64,000 bases of DNA from an uncultured Bacteroidaceae bacterium (GTDB lineage: Bacteria; Bacteroidota; Bacteroidia; Bacteroidales; Bacteroidaceae), in assembly GCA_905235305.1 (NCBI GenBank), contig CAJOLC010000017.1:1-64000 (forward strand). The letters run 5' to 3'. A program made the position numbers and the translations under genes. Shown here piece by piece: positions 8,962 through 17,538 of the stretch (positions within the stretch are counted from its first letter, which is position 1; each line of letters starts with the position of its first letter). The notes under the pieces are model-generated. The model was given only the letters and a program-made list of their open reading frames with translations, ran no database searches and was not told the DNA's origin.

Positions 8962-10015
8962 CGGGGGCGAGTCGCTTTCTCCATTTATTGAGGAGTGCCG
9001 TCATGTCGTCGGGCAGTTCGCTGGAGAAGAACATCTCCTGGCCTGTAGTGGGGTGGACGAAGCCGAGCGTCCGTGCATGAAGGGCCTGACGCGGGCATAG
9101 TTCCATGCAGTTGTGGATGAAGGCTTTGTAGGATGCTGTCTGCTCTCCCCTGAGGATTTGGCAGCCGCCATAACGTTCGTCGGCAAAGAGCGGATGCCCG
9201 ATATGCCGCATGTGCGCCCTTATCTGATGCGTGCGGCCAGTCTCCAACCGACATTCTACCAACGTGACAGGCCCGAAGCGTTCCAGCACCCGATAGTGTG
9301 TGATGGCGGGCTTACCTATTTCGCCGTCCATCGGATAGACATCCATCTGCAGACGGTCTTTCGGATGCCGACCGATGTTGCCTGTGACGGTGCCTTCGTC
9401 GTCGGCAAAAGGGCCCCAGACCAGGGCATTGTATTCGCGTCGGCAGGTATGATAGAAGAATTGCTTGGCCAGATGCGTCTTAGCATCTGCCGTCTTTGCC
9501 ACGACGAGCAAACCGCTTGTGTCTTTGTCGATACGGTGCACGAGGCCGACGGTGGGGTCATTTGGGTCGTAGCCTTCATCGTCGCGTAGGTGCCATGCCA
9601 AGGCATTGACCAGCGTGCCTTCGTAGTTGCCGCAGCCCGGATGCACCACCATGCCGGCAGGCTTGTTGATGACGAGCAAGGCATCGTCCTCATAGATAAC
9701 ATCGAGGGGAATATCCTCGGGAAGGATTTCCCAATCGCGCTTCGGATGATCGAGCACAAGCGTGATGATGTCGCCGGCCTTCACCTTGTAGCTGCTCTTG
9801 ACGGGCTTGTCGTTCGCCCGAATGCTTCCGGCCTCGGCAGCTTTCTGTATGCGGTTGCGACTTGTGCCAGGCATGTGGTCCATGAGGAACTTGTCGACAC
9901 GGACAGCACCTTGCCCTTTGTCCACCTCTATGCGCCAATGCTCATGCTCCTGCTCATGCGGCTGTGCGTCCAGCAGGTCATCGTCGAGCAGTATGTCTTC
10001 CTCCGCTTCTGTCAT
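8954..10015 (-). CDS. RluA-family pseudouridine synthase (RluD-like)
   Basis: 353 residues. An N-terminal S4 RNA-binding domain (about 28-95: VRVDKFLMDHMPGTSRNRIQ) precedes the RluA catalytic domain. The catalytic aspartate lies in HRIDKDTSGLL (about 165-175). The architecture and length fit RluD, which modifies helix 69 of 23S rRNA, but close paralogues exist. An acidic N-terminal extension of about 25 residues precedes the S4 domain. The gene follows the PASTA protein gene directly (1 base gap) and is co-transcribed with it, a pairing also seen in other Bacteroidota. Confidence 0.92.
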   Translation of the reverse strand: MTEAEEDILLDDDLLDAQPHEQEHEHWRIEVDKGQGAVRVDKFLMDHMPGTSRNRIQKAAEAGSIRANDKPVKSSYKVKAGDIITLVLDHPKRDWEILPEDIPLDVIYEDDALLVINKPAGMVVHPGCGNYEGTLVNALAWHLRDDEGYDPNDPTVGLVHRIDKDTSGLLVVAKTADAKTHLAKQFFYHTCRREYNALVWGPFADDEGTVTGNIGRHPKDRLQMDVYPMDGEIGKPAITHYRVLERFGPVTLVECRLETGRTHQIRAHMRHIGHPLFADERYGGCQILRGEQTASYKAFIHNCMELCPRQALHARTLGFVHPTTGQEMFFSSELPDDMTALLNKWRKRLAPGP

Positions 10016-10016
10016 C

Positions 10017-10667
10017 TCAGATTTCTTCCTCGTAGCCGTCAGGAACTTCGGTATCGTCTGCTATAGAATCGCCGAAGAGGTCGCCGAAAGCATCCTCGCC
10101 GCTGCCGATGTCGCTATTGCCGATGACGAGCACCACAGGCACGTCGGAAGGCACTCGCTCCCCCGCATAGACTTCCCTGCCGTTCACCTTGAGGGCAATC
10201 ACCCAGTCAGGGTCGCCAGGGACGAACTCCATCGGACCGATCTTGAAGCCAAGAGCCCGCAGGCGTGCCTCTGCCTCGCGTCGAGAACAGTTGCCGGCGA
10301 TGTCGGGAATCGTGTTCGTGGGCGACTGCTTTTGGTTGATGGTCAGGTAGATCTCCCTGCCCGACTTCACCATGCTGCCGGGAGCAGGCTTCTGGTCAAG
10401 CACTATGCCGGCCGGCTGCTGGCGGACGTAGGCTGAATCGACCACTACCGTTACCAGCTCAATTTCGTCGAGGGCGTACTCGGCATCGCTTATCATCATG
10501 CCCTTCACCTCGGGCACCTCCACATGCTCTCCATGCATGGTGTAATGCAACATCCATAGCCACAGGCCGATGCATAGAGCTATGCCCACGAGCACCATTG
10601 CTATCAGGTTCCAATAGACAACCGGACCGAAAAGCTTCTTCCTCAATTCTGCCAGAGTCATTTTCAT
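10017..10667 (-). CDS. PASTA-domain membrane protein
   Basis: 216 residues. A short cytoplasmic N-terminus and one membrane segment (about 18-40) lead into two or three PASTA repeats (about 47-185). Each has the EVPEVKGMMISDAEYAL / TIPDIAGNCSRREAEARL pattern. The C-terminus is acidic and disordered. PASTA domains usually bind cell-wall fragments or mediate septal contacts. No kinase domain is attached, so it is not a PknB-type receptor. First gene of the rluD operon, with a -7 box 33 bases upstream. Confidence 0.88.
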   Translation of the reverse strand: MKMTLAELRKKLFGPVVYWNLIAMVLVGIALCIGLWLWMLHYTMHGEHVEVPEVKGMMISDAEYALDEIELVTVVVDSAYVRQQPAGIVLDQKPAPGSMVKSGREIYLTINQKQSPTNTIPDIAGNCSRREAEARLRALGFKIGPMEFVPGDPDWVIALKVNGREVYAGERVPSDVPVVLVIGNSDIGSGEDAFGDLFGDSIADDTEVPDGYEEEI

Positions 10668-10699
10668 TCTTTTATCTTCATTTTAAAGGGAACATAGTG

Positions 10700-10707
10700 C
10701 AAAGATA
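10700..10707 (-). promoter_or_regulatory. -7 box for PASTA-rluD operon
   Basis: TATCTTTG on the minus strand, 33 bases before the start at 10667. No clear -33 element. Confidence 0.5.
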
Positions 10708-11110
10708 CATATAAATAAAGAATAAAGGATAGAGAATGGAGAATAATTTCGCTACTTTGCAGAAAAAAGGCAGCGGCAGCATGGCTGCAGGGGAGCCCAA
10801 GGGTAGCTCAGGAGACCAGCACACCCGATAAGGCACGGCCCGCTGCCTGTGTCTCTTTAGGAACCCATCCGCTCGTCCCCATTCTCTCGTCCTCTTCCGC
10901 CGACATGGCACAGGGGGAAATGGTCATAGGGATAGGGATATGACACGGTGAGGCATGGCGAATGCACGTCAGCAGGCGGTTAAGGGGCAAAGGGTATGAG
11001 GTTGGATATTGCCATTATTGACCTTGAGATGCAAAATTACACGCTATTATCCTTCCCGCAAAATCTAATAAAATTTCCAATCATGCATGCTGTTTTTACG
11101 CGAAAATATG
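10708..11110. other. Gene-free stretch between PASTA gene and cutC
   Basis: About 400 bases between two divergent promoters without a believable gene. Open frames are short and GC-rich with no recognisable sequence. I see no strong hairpin with a T-run and no 22-bp array here. Confidence 0.5.
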
Positions 11111-11118
11111 TATCTTTG
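11111..11118 (+). promoter_or_regulatory. -7 box for cutC
   Basis: TATCTTTG, 26 bases before the cutC start. The -33 position is poor. Confidence 0.5.
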
Positions 11119-11144
11119 CGTCCACGAACCTGAGATAAACATAT

Positions 11145-11801
11145 ATGAAACTACTTGAAGTTTGCTGCGGCGACATGAATAGTGTCCATGCGGCTATAGA
11201 GGGGGGAGCGCATCGCATTGAGCTTTGCCGTGCGCTCGAAGTGGATGGCCTGACGCCATCGGCTGACATGATGAGCGAGGCCATAGGCATGGGCATTCCC
11301 GTTCAGGTGCTGATTCGCCCCAGGGAGGGTGGCTTCGTGTATGACGAGACTGAGGTCGAGACCATGCTGGAAGAGGTTCGCAGGGCAAGACAGCTTGGTG
11401 CGAACGGCGTGGTGATTGGGGCCCTGAAGCCCGACGGCAGCATAGACGAGGAGACCATCCGCCGTCTTGTGGCAGAGGCAGCAGGCATGAGCATCACCTT
11501 CCATCGTGCTTTCGACGTCTGCAAGAACCCTGCGGAAGCCCTGGAACAGATAGTCTCCCTGGGCTGCCACCGCCTGCTCACGTCCGGCCAGGCTGCTTCG
11601 GCAGAGCAAGGTATTCCCTTGATTAAGAGACTCGTAGGGCAGGCAGCAGGCAGGCTCATCATTATGCCGGGGGCAGGCGTCAGCCCCGACAATGCGCGCC
11701 GCATTCTTTCCGAAACGGGAGCCCACGAAATTCATGGCTCGCTTCGCAGGGGCGGCTGCACGGATTCAGAGCTGGTCCGTGCCGTCATAAACAGTTTGTA
11801 G
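11145..11801 (+). CDS. cutC: CutC family protein
   Basis: 218 residues. This is a TIM-barrel protein of the CutC family, first linked to copper tolerance; its biochemical role remains uncertain. Family signatures are visible: LEVCCGDMNSVHAAIEGGAHRIELC near the N-terminus (residues 3 onward), VLIRPREGGFVY, the conserved TFHRAFD (about 121-127), and LTSGQ plus GAGVSPDNA towards the end. Full length compared with bacterial members. It is transcribed alone and converges on a nitroreductase gene. Confidence 0.93.
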   Translation: MKLLEVCCGDMNSVHAAIEGGAHRIELCRALEVDGLTPSADMMSEAIGMGIPVQVLIRPREGGFVYDETEVETMLEEVRRARQLGANGVVIGALKPDGSIDEETIRRLVAEAAGMSITFHRAFDVCKNPAEALEQIVSLGCHRLLTSGQAASAEQGIPLIKRLVGQAAGRLIIMPGAGVSPDNARRILSETGAHEIHGSLRRGGCTDSELVRAVINSL

Positions 11802-11848
11802 GTTCATCCTTGCATGTACGTCACTCATCCCAGCAGGATGAATCGGCA

Positions 11849-11958
11849 AAGATAGCATAGTGCGTTCGTTGCAGGTTCATGAACATTCAATTGCAGGTTC
11901 ATGAATATTCAATTGCAGGTTCATGATGATGCAATGAAGGCATTATGATGTGTCGGGC
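11849..11958. repeat. 22-bp-period array, five units
   Basis: Five successive 22-bp blocks start at 11849, 11871, 11893, 11915 and 11937. The middle three are near-identical (each starts GCAGGTTCATGA and the first two end in ATTCAATT). The first contains GCATAGTGCGTT, also seen at the very end of the window, and the last ends TGTCGGGC, as does the last unit of the array at 53266. It lies between the convergent cutC and nitroreductase genes. Confidence 0.75.
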
Positions 11959-11986
11959 GGACAAGAGGCGGGGAATGGGTAAGGAA

Positions 11987-12023
11987 ACGTGTAGGGGGCA
12001 CTCTTTCGAATGCCCCCTACGTG
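11987..12023. terminator. Hairpin between convergent cutC and nitroreductase genes
   Basis: GTAGGGGGCA (11991-12000) pairs with TGCCCCCTAC (12011-12020) around a 10-base loop, giving a strong GC-rich 10-bp stem. It lies right after the nitroreductase stop on the minus strand, followed there by GTTTCC, and can serve cutC on the plus strand too. T-runs are short on both sides. Confidence 0.65.
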
Positions 12024-12026
12024 TAT

Positions 12027-12536
12027 TTATGCCTCGAGGAAGAGTTCCTCCGGCGCTTTGCGTGTCTTGGGAGGTGCGTCTGCGGAGGACGCATAACCGA
12101 TGGGGATGATGACGACCGGCTCTTCGTCTTCGGACAGCCCGAACAGTTCGTGACACCGTCCGGCATCGAAGTTGCATACCCAACATGAGCCGAGTCCCTG
12201 CTCTGTTGCTGCCAGGCAGAGATGCTCCACCGCAATGGCGACATCGATGTTGCCGTGTGGCTTGCCGTCTGCCCTGACCCATTCCTCGCCGTGAAGCAAG
12301 GTCGCGAGGATGTACAACGGGGCTTCGTTGAACCAAGGCCGTGCGTAGCAGGACTGAAGCTTTGCCCTACCCTCGCTGCTCCGAACGATTCGGAAGCGCC
12401 AGGGCTGCCTGTTCACGGCAGAAGGTGCCAGCCTCATGCACTCCTTGAGGTACGCTACTTTCTCCTCCTCAACCGGCTTGTCGAGGTAACCACGACAACT
12501 GTATCGACTGCTTGCAATGTCGAGAATGCGTCCCAC
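12027..12536 (-). CDS. Nitroreductase family flavoprotein
   Basis: 169 residues. Short FMN-dependent nitroreductase of the kind common in anaerobes. SRYSCRGYLDKPVEEEKV at the N-terminus and APSAVNRQPWRFRIV (about 36-50) form the FMN phosphate and ring contacts. LAATEQGLGSCWVCNFD (about 108-124) and the C-terminal IPIGYAS motif also match. The physiological substrate is unknown. The gene starts 1 base after the stop of the small secreted-protein gene and shares its promoter. Confidence 0.9.
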   Translation of the reverse strand: MGRILDIASSRYSCRGYLDKPVEEEKVAYLKECMRLAPSAVNRQPWRFRIVRSSEGRAKLQSCYARPWFNEAPLYILATLLHGEEWVRADGKPHGNIDVAIAVEHLCLAATEQGLGSCWVCNFDAGRCHELFGLSEDEEPVVIIPIGYASSADAPPKTRKAPEELFLEA

Positions 12537-12537
12537 C

Positions 12538-12957
12538 TTACTTCTTCAGGACTTTGTAGGACGTGTTGCCGTTCTTGATGACATAGGTGCCGGCAGGCAG
12601 GCCCTCGACGGAAGCTGAGGTTGCACGGCTGTCGCTTGGCTGGTAGCTACGCACGAGCTTGCCCTCTATGTTGTAGATGAAGGTGGGCTGGGGTGCAGCG
12701 CTCGCCGGTGCCACAATACGTGTCACGTCATCGTCCAACTCGCCAAAGGTGAACTTATCCATGTTTGAGAGAGGATACGACACCGAGGCATTCTCCACGG
12801 AGATAATAAGATGCCCTTCGCTATAAGTAACCACGGGCTTCTCACTGAAAGCGAACTCGACGACACCGCCACCCTTCTGATGAACGAAGAGTGCTGTCTC
12901 TGCCCATGAAGCATTTGCCGCAAGGAGGAGCAACACTGTAAGGAAAAGGTTCTTCAT
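12538..12957 (-). CDS. Small secreted protein with type-IX-like C-terminal tail
   Basis: 139 residues, with a signal peptide about 1-19 (ending SWAE). The C-terminal 60 residues resemble a type A sorting domain of Bacteroidota secretion: FIYNIEGKLVRSYQP, then GLPAGTYVIKNG and a lysine-rich end. The short N-terminal part (about 20-65) has two beta-strand-like segments and no recognised domain. It may be a remnant of a larger secreted protein or a small surface protein. It leads a two-gene operon with the nitroreductase under a well-formed promoter. Confidence 0.7.
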   Translation of the reverse strand: MKNLFLTVLLLLAANASWAETALFVHQKGGGVVEFAFSEKPVVTYSEGHLIISVENASVSYPLSNMDKFTFGELDDDVTRIVAPASAAPQPTFIYNIEGKLVRSYQPSDSRATSASVEGLPAGTYVIKNGNTSYKVLKK

Positions 12958-12985
12958 AACAGACTTTTTTTATGTGATTATGCCG

Positions 12986-13016
12986 CAAAGTTACGATTTT
13001 TATCTTTATTTGCAAA
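12986..13016 (-). promoter_or_regulatory. Promoter of small secreted protein and nitroreductase
   Basis: TTTG (13016-13013), 19 bases, TAACTTTG (12993-12986) on the minus strand: a full match to the Bacteroidota consensus. The start codon at 12957 lies about 28 bases downstream. Confidence 0.85.
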
Positions 13017-13039
13017 GGCCAGGCAAGGTTTTTTTCCTG

Positions 13040-14011
13040 TTACACACTTTGCAAGATGCGTTTCAAGACTACCGTTGCAGAGATTTCACGATTGGCAGCC
13101 TCAGGGATGACAAGTGAGGTGGGAGCCTCGATGACATCATCGGTAACAATCATGCCACGGCGCACCGGCAGGCAATGCATGAAGTGGGCATTGTTGGTCC
13201 AGCTCATGTGTTCGGCATCGACAGTCCAGCTCATGTCCTTCGACAGTATCTTTCCATAGTCGGCCCTGTACTTTCCTACGCCAGGACAGCTCCAGTTCTT
13301 GGCATAGATGAAGTCGGCACCTTCGAAGGCCTTACGTTGGTCGTACTCGATGCAGGCGCCTGCGGTGAAGACTGGGTCTAGTTCATATCCCTCGGGATGC
13401 GTAATGACGAAATCGACATCGGCAGCCAGCATCCACTGAGCAAAACTGTTGGGCACCGCCTGTGGCAGTGAGCGAGGATGAGGCGCCCACGTCAGGACTA
13501 CCTTCGGACGCTTTCCCATCTTCTGAGAATACTCGTCGATAGTGATCAGGTCGGCAAAGGCTTGCAGCGGATGAACGGTAGCCGTCTCCATTGCAAATAC
13601 AGGCTTCCCGCTGTACTTAAGGAATTGGTGATAGACCGTTTCAGCATAATCGTAGTCACGGTCTGTAAGTCCGGCGAAGGAGCGGATGCCTATGACGTCG
13701 CAGTAGCAACCCATCACGGGGATGGCTTCCAGCAGATGTTCGCTCTTGTCGCCGTCCATGATGACGCCCCTTTCCGTCTCCAGCTTCCAAGCCCCCGCAT
13801 TGACATCGAGCACGATGACGTTCATGCCGAGGTTCATGGCTGCCTTCTGCGTGGAAAGACGCGTGCGAAGGCTGTTGTTGAAGAACACCATGAGCAAGGT
13901 CTTATTCTTGCCCAACGAATCATATTTATAGCGGTCGGCCTTTATCTCGGCTGCCTCTCTGAGCGCCGCATTGAGTTCGCCCAGGTCTTGTACATTAAGG
14001 AAACTCTTCAT
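13040..14011 (-). CDS. argF': N-succinylornithine carbamoyltransferase
   Basis: 323 residues. This transcarbamylase-fold enzyme converts N-succinyl-L-ornithine and carbamoyl phosphate to N-succinylcitrulline in the arginine route of Bacteroidota. The carbamoyl phosphate loop is FFNNSLRTRLST (43-54, replacing the classical STRT form). HPLQAFAD (about 147-154) and HCLPVRRG near the C-terminus complete the active site. Residue 90, in GDKSEHLL, is serine. In the related N-acetylornithine enzyme a glutamate at this place fixes acetyl specificity, and small residues or proline go with succinyl. Last gene of the arginine/proline cluster, 62 bases after the synthetase gene. Confidence 0.93.
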   Translation of the reverse strand: MKSFLNVQDLGELNAALREAAEIKADRYKYDSLGKNKTLLMVFFNNSLRTRLSTQKAAMNLGMNVIVLDVNAGAWKLETERGVIMDGDKSEHLLEAIPVMGCYCDVIGIRSFAGLTDRDYDYAETVYHQFLKYSGKPVFAMETATVHPLQAFADLITIDEYSQKMGKRPKVVLTWAPHPRSLPQAVPNSFAQWMLAADVDFVITHPEGYELDPVFTAGACIEYDQRKAFEGADFIYAKNWSCPGVGKYRADYGKILSKDMSWTVDAEHMSWTNNAHFMHCLPVRRGMIVTDDVIEAPTSLVIPEAANREISATVVLKRILQSV

Positions 14012-14073
14012 TACTTACGATTTAACAAATTACGAATCACGATTTATTTCTTCGTCAATTACTGTTTGTCGAT

Positions 14074-15768
14074 TCACGACTGCTTCTTCTTGCTTTCGGA
14101 AAGGCTTTTCTCCCTGATCTCCACACGGCGTATCTTGCCGCTTATCGTCTTGGGCAACTCATCGACAAACTCGATGATGCGCGGATATTTGTAGGGAGCA
14201 GTCACGTGCTTGACGTGTGCCTGAAGCTCCTGCACAAGTGCTTCGCCAGCTTTGTCCTTCCATTCCTTGCCAAGAACTACGGTGGCTTTCACCACCATAC
14301 CCCTTGTCTCGTCGGGCACGCCGGTAATGGCGCACTCCACCACAGCAGGGTGCGTCATCAAGGCACTCTCTACTTCGAAGGGGCCGATACGGTAGCCGCT
14401 GCTCTTGATGACATCGTCGGCACGTCCCTCGAACCAGTAGTATCCGTCCTTGTCGCGCCAAGCCATGTCGCCCGTGAAGTAGTATCCGTCGTGGCAAGCC
14501 TCGTAGGTGATGTTGCTGTCGCGATAGTATTCCTTGAAGAGTCCGATGGCCTTGCGGCCTTCATTGAGGCGGACGGCTATCTCGCCCTTCTCGCCGTCCT
14601 CGCACGGCGTAAGGTCCGGACGCAACAAAGCTATTTCATATTGGGCGTTGGGCTTGCCCATGCTGCCTGGCTTTGGCTGCATCCAGGGGAAAGTTCCCAG
14701 CGTCATTGTGGTCTCGGTCTGTCCGAACCCTTCCATCAGACGTATGCCCGTCAGCTGGAAGAACTTCTCATAGACGGCGGCGTTGAGTGCTTCGCCGGCA
14801 GTCGTGCAGTAGCGGAGAGCCGAGAGGTCATAGTGGCTGAAGTCCTCGCGCACAAGGAACCTATAGACCGTGGGCGGCGCACAGAAGCTGGTGATACGGT
14901 ACTTCTCCATCTGTCGGAGTATCTTCTCAGCTGTAAACTTCTCATGGTCGAAGACGAAGACGCAGGCTCCTGCGAACCATTGTCCGTAGAACTTTCCCCA
15001 GACGGCCTTGCCCCAGCCCGTGTCGGCCACGGTGAGATGGATGCTTTCGGGCGTGAGGTTGTGCCAGAAGACGCCGGTCGTGAGGTGTCCCAGTGCATAG
15101 AGGAAGTCGTGCGACACCATCTTCGGCTCGCCGGAAGTGCCGGACGTGAAGTAGAGAATCATGGTGTCACCGTTGGCATTGACAAAGCGTGGACGGCTGA
15201 AGACGGGTGCATTTCCAATCTCCTTATGCCAGGCGTGGAAGCCTTCAGGCACGTCGGGACCGATGGAGATGAGCAGGTCAACCGTCGGACTCTCTGGCAT
15301 TGCCTTCTGCACCTCGCCGAGTACATAAGGCTCGCCTACGCAGATGATGGCCTTCACGGAAGCCGCATTGTTGCGATAGACAATGTCGTGACTGGTGAGC
15401 ATGTGTGTGGCCGGGATGGGCACGGCACCGAGTTTGTGCAGGGCAAGCATGGTTATCCACCACTCCAGGCGTCGCTTTTCGATGAGCATCACCATGTCGC
15501 CGCGTCCGATGCCAAGGCTTTGCAGATAGGAAGCGGCCTGGTCGCTCATCTGTTTGAGGTCGCCAAACGACAGCCTTCGCTCGGCTCCTTCGTCGTTCGT
15601 CCAGAGGAGAGCAAGCTTCCCTGGCGCAACTTCTGCCCAGGCATCAACGACATCGTAGGCGAAGTTAAAGTCCTTGGGAACGATGAACTCAAGGTTCTGG
15701 CGGTAGTCTTCCTCGGATGTGAATGTCGTCTGCCTGAGGAAACGCCTCAATATCGGATTGTCTGTCAT
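14074..15768 (-). CDS. AMP-dependent acyl-CoA synthetase
   Basis: 564 residues, adenylate-forming family, resembling acetyl-CoA or medium-chain acyl-CoA synthetases. The ATP loop YFTSGTSGEPKMVSH, the GFGQTET motif, the hinge region WFEGRADDVIKSSGYRIGP, and the catalytic lysine K545 in TISGKIRR are all present, so the enzyme should be active. The acid substrate is not known. It lies 14 bases after the XRE-cupin regulator gene; this regulator-synthetase pair is conserved in Bacteroidota. A carboxylate-activating role, perhaps recycling succinate or acetate from arginine synthesis, is possible but unproven. Confidence 0.9.
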   Translation of the reverse strand: MTDNPILRRFLRQTTFTSEEDYRQNLEFIVPKDFNFAYDVVDAWAEVAPGKLALLWTNDEGAERRLSFGDLKQMSDQAASYLQSLGIGRGDMVMLIEKRRLEWWITMLALHKLGAVPIPATHMLTSHDIVYRNNAASVKAIICVGEPYVLGEVQKAMPESPTVDLLISIGPDVPEGFHAWHKEIGNAPVFSRPRFVNANGDTMILYFTSGTSGEPKMVSHDFLYALGHLTTGVFWHNLTPESIHLTVADTGWGKAVWGKFYGQWFAGACVFVFDHEKFTAEKILRQMEKYRITSFCAPPTVYRFLVREDFSHYDLSALRYCTTAGEALNAAVYEKFFQLTGIRLMEGFGQTETTMTLGTFPWMQPKPGSMGKPNAQYEIALLRPDLTPCEDGEKGEIAVRLNEGRKAIGLFKEYYRDSNITYEACHDGYYFTGDMAWRDKDGYYWFEGRADDVIKSSGYRIGPFEVESALMTHPAVVECAITGVPDETRGMVVKATVVLGKEWKDKAGEALVQELQAHVKHVTAPYKYPRIIEFVDELPKTISGKIRRVEIREKSLSESKKKQS

Positions 15769-15782
15769 GTCTGATGCCTGCT

Positions 15783-16334
15783 TTAGATGATTACTGTCAA
15801 GAACCTGACGGCCTTGTTCTCAAGGGCTCGCATACAATGGGGACGTGTCGTGTCGAAGTAGATGCTGTCACCTCTTCGCAGAACAATCACCTTTTCGTCT
15901 ATCGTTATTTCAAGCACGCCGTCGAAGATGATGATGAATTCCTGTCCGTCATGCACGTTCTTCGCGTGGTTCTTGCCTTCGGGCAGAGGTTCAATCTCTG
16001 TGAAGAAGGGTTCCATTGCCCTTCCCTTGAAGCCGCTGGCAAGCGACTTGTATTTGTAGTCGTTGTGTCTGTCCACCTCCAGACCCATGCCTCGTCGGGT
16101 GACGAAGTAGCCGTTCATGCGAGGCTCCTCGCCATAAAGAAGTACATCAAGTGCGATGCCGTACTCCTTGGAGATGCGGTTGAGGCGATAAACTCCCGGG
16201 TCGCTCTCGCCGTTCTCAATGCGTCGGTAGTGTTCGACGCTCGTCTCGCACACCTCCGCCATCTTTTCCACAGGAATATCGAATATCTCACGCAAGCCTT
16301 TCAGGCGTTGCGATATTTGTTTAATGTCGTCCAT
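15783..16334 (-). CDS. XRE-type regulator with C-terminal cupin
   Basis: 183 residues. The N-terminal XRE helix-turn-helix (about 5-62: LKGLREIFDIPVEKMAEVC, then RRIENGESDPGV) is joined to a C-terminal cupin barrel (about 105-178: GQEFIIIFDGVLEIT, GDSIYFDTTRPH). Proteins of this build sense small molecules and control adjacent metabolic genes. It starts 3 bases after the proA stop and precedes the acyl-CoA synthetase gene, which is its probable partner or target. Confidence 0.9.
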   Translation of the reverse strand: MDDIKQISQRLKGLREIFDIPVEKMAEVCETSVEHYRRIENGESDPGVYRLNRISKEYGIALDVLLYGEEPRMNGYFVTRRGMGLEVDRHNDYKYKSLASGFKGRAMEPFFTEIEPLPEGKNHAKNVHDGQEFIIIFDGVLEITIDEKVIVLRRGDSIYFDTTRPHCMRALENKAVRFLTVII

Positions 16335-16337
16335 TTC

Positions 16338-17538
16338 TTATTCTCTTATCTGTCCTTTTCCATTAATAAGCCATTTGTATGTAGTCATTTCCTCGAGTGC
16401 CATCGGTCCGCGAGGCCCGAGCTTCTGGGTGGAGATGCCAATCTCAGCACCCAATCCGAACTGCGCTCCGTCGGTGAAGCTTGTGGGAGCATTGACATAG
16501 ACGCAGGCAGCATCGACCATCTGCTGGAAGCGTCGTGCCGTCGCCTCGTTTTCCGTGATGATACATTCGCTGTGGCCTGAGCCGTAGCGTGCGATGTGTG
16601 CTAAAGCCTCATCGAGACTATCGACGACCTTCAGCGAGAGTTTGTAGTCCATCCATTCCGTGCCCATTTGTGCCTCGTCGGTGATGATTTCGACCTTTCC
16701 TTCCAGCGGTTCGAGCAAAGCAGGTATGTCCTGAACGCGGTCGCGGTGCACGAGCAGACAGTCGAGGGCGTTACATACGCTGACACGTCGCATCTTGGCA
16801 TTGCGGACGATGCGTTTCCCCATTTCCAGGTCGCCGTCCTTGTCGAAGTAGGCATGAACGACTCCTGCACCGGTTTCTATGACAGGGACGCGGGCATTGT
16901 CGCGGACAAAGTCGATGAGCTTCCTGCCTCCTCGGGGGATGCACAAATCGACGTAACCGACAGCACCGAGCAGTTCAGCCGTGGCCTCATGGGTAGGAGG
17001 AAGTAAGGTAAGCATTGACCATTGACCATTGACCATTATTAGATATTGATTCTGCTTCGCTGAGAACTTGCTTAATGAGACCTACGATGGCTCGGTTGCT
17101 CTCGTCGGCATTGCTGCTGCCTTTCAAGATGCACGCATTGCCACTTTTGAAGCAGAGAGAGAATACGTCGAAACAAACATTGGGACGTGCCTCGAAGATG
17201 ACGCCGATGACGCCAAAAGGCACACTGACGCGGCGCAGGTGGAGTCCGTTGGGAAGAGTCCTCTCCTTGGTTATCGCGCCCAGCGGCGACGGCAGACTTG
17301 CCACGTTGCAAAGATCTGAAGCGATGCCTCGGATGCGCTCCGGCGTCAGTAACAAACGATCGTAGAGAGGATTGTCCCAATCGAGCTTCTTCAGGTCGAT
17401 GGCATTGGCGGCAAGCAGTTGGTCGGTACAGGCCACGGCACGCTCTGCCACGCGGCGGAGGATGTCGTTGCGCACGTCGTCGGACAGAAGCATCAGCGTC
17501 CTGCTGGCTTCTTTTGCGTTTTGGAAGAGATGAGTCAT
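16338..17538 (-). pseudogene. proA: Glutamate-5-semialdehyde dehydrogenase, frame broken at a heptamer repeat
   Basis: ProA reduces glutamyl-5-phosphate in proline synthesis. The N-terminal half runs from 17538 in one frame ([17 protein letters not shown], then [15 protein letters not shown]). The C-terminal half, ending 16338, lies in the +1 frame ([33 protein letters not shown] with the catalytic cysteine, [17 protein letters not shown]). The break falls inside a tandem heptamer at 17013-17036, in the segment just before [14 protein letters not shown]. Removing one heptamer, or adding two, would restore a single 400-residue frame. It is therefore either a switchable gene, a recent mutant or a copy-number error. 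The start overlaps proB by 4 bp. Confidence 0.88.
17013..17036. repeat. CATTGAC heptamer tract inside proA
   Basis: Three full copies of CATTGAC (17013-17033) plus part of a fourth, inside the proA coding sequence. Translation of the minus strand in one frame gives NGQWSMVN. The same unit appears at 62811 near the ClC gene start. Confidence 0.9.

Noticed and set aside
11849..11958. CRISPR array
   Set aside because: The 22-bp units are directly adjacent with no unique spacers, and no cas genes are present.
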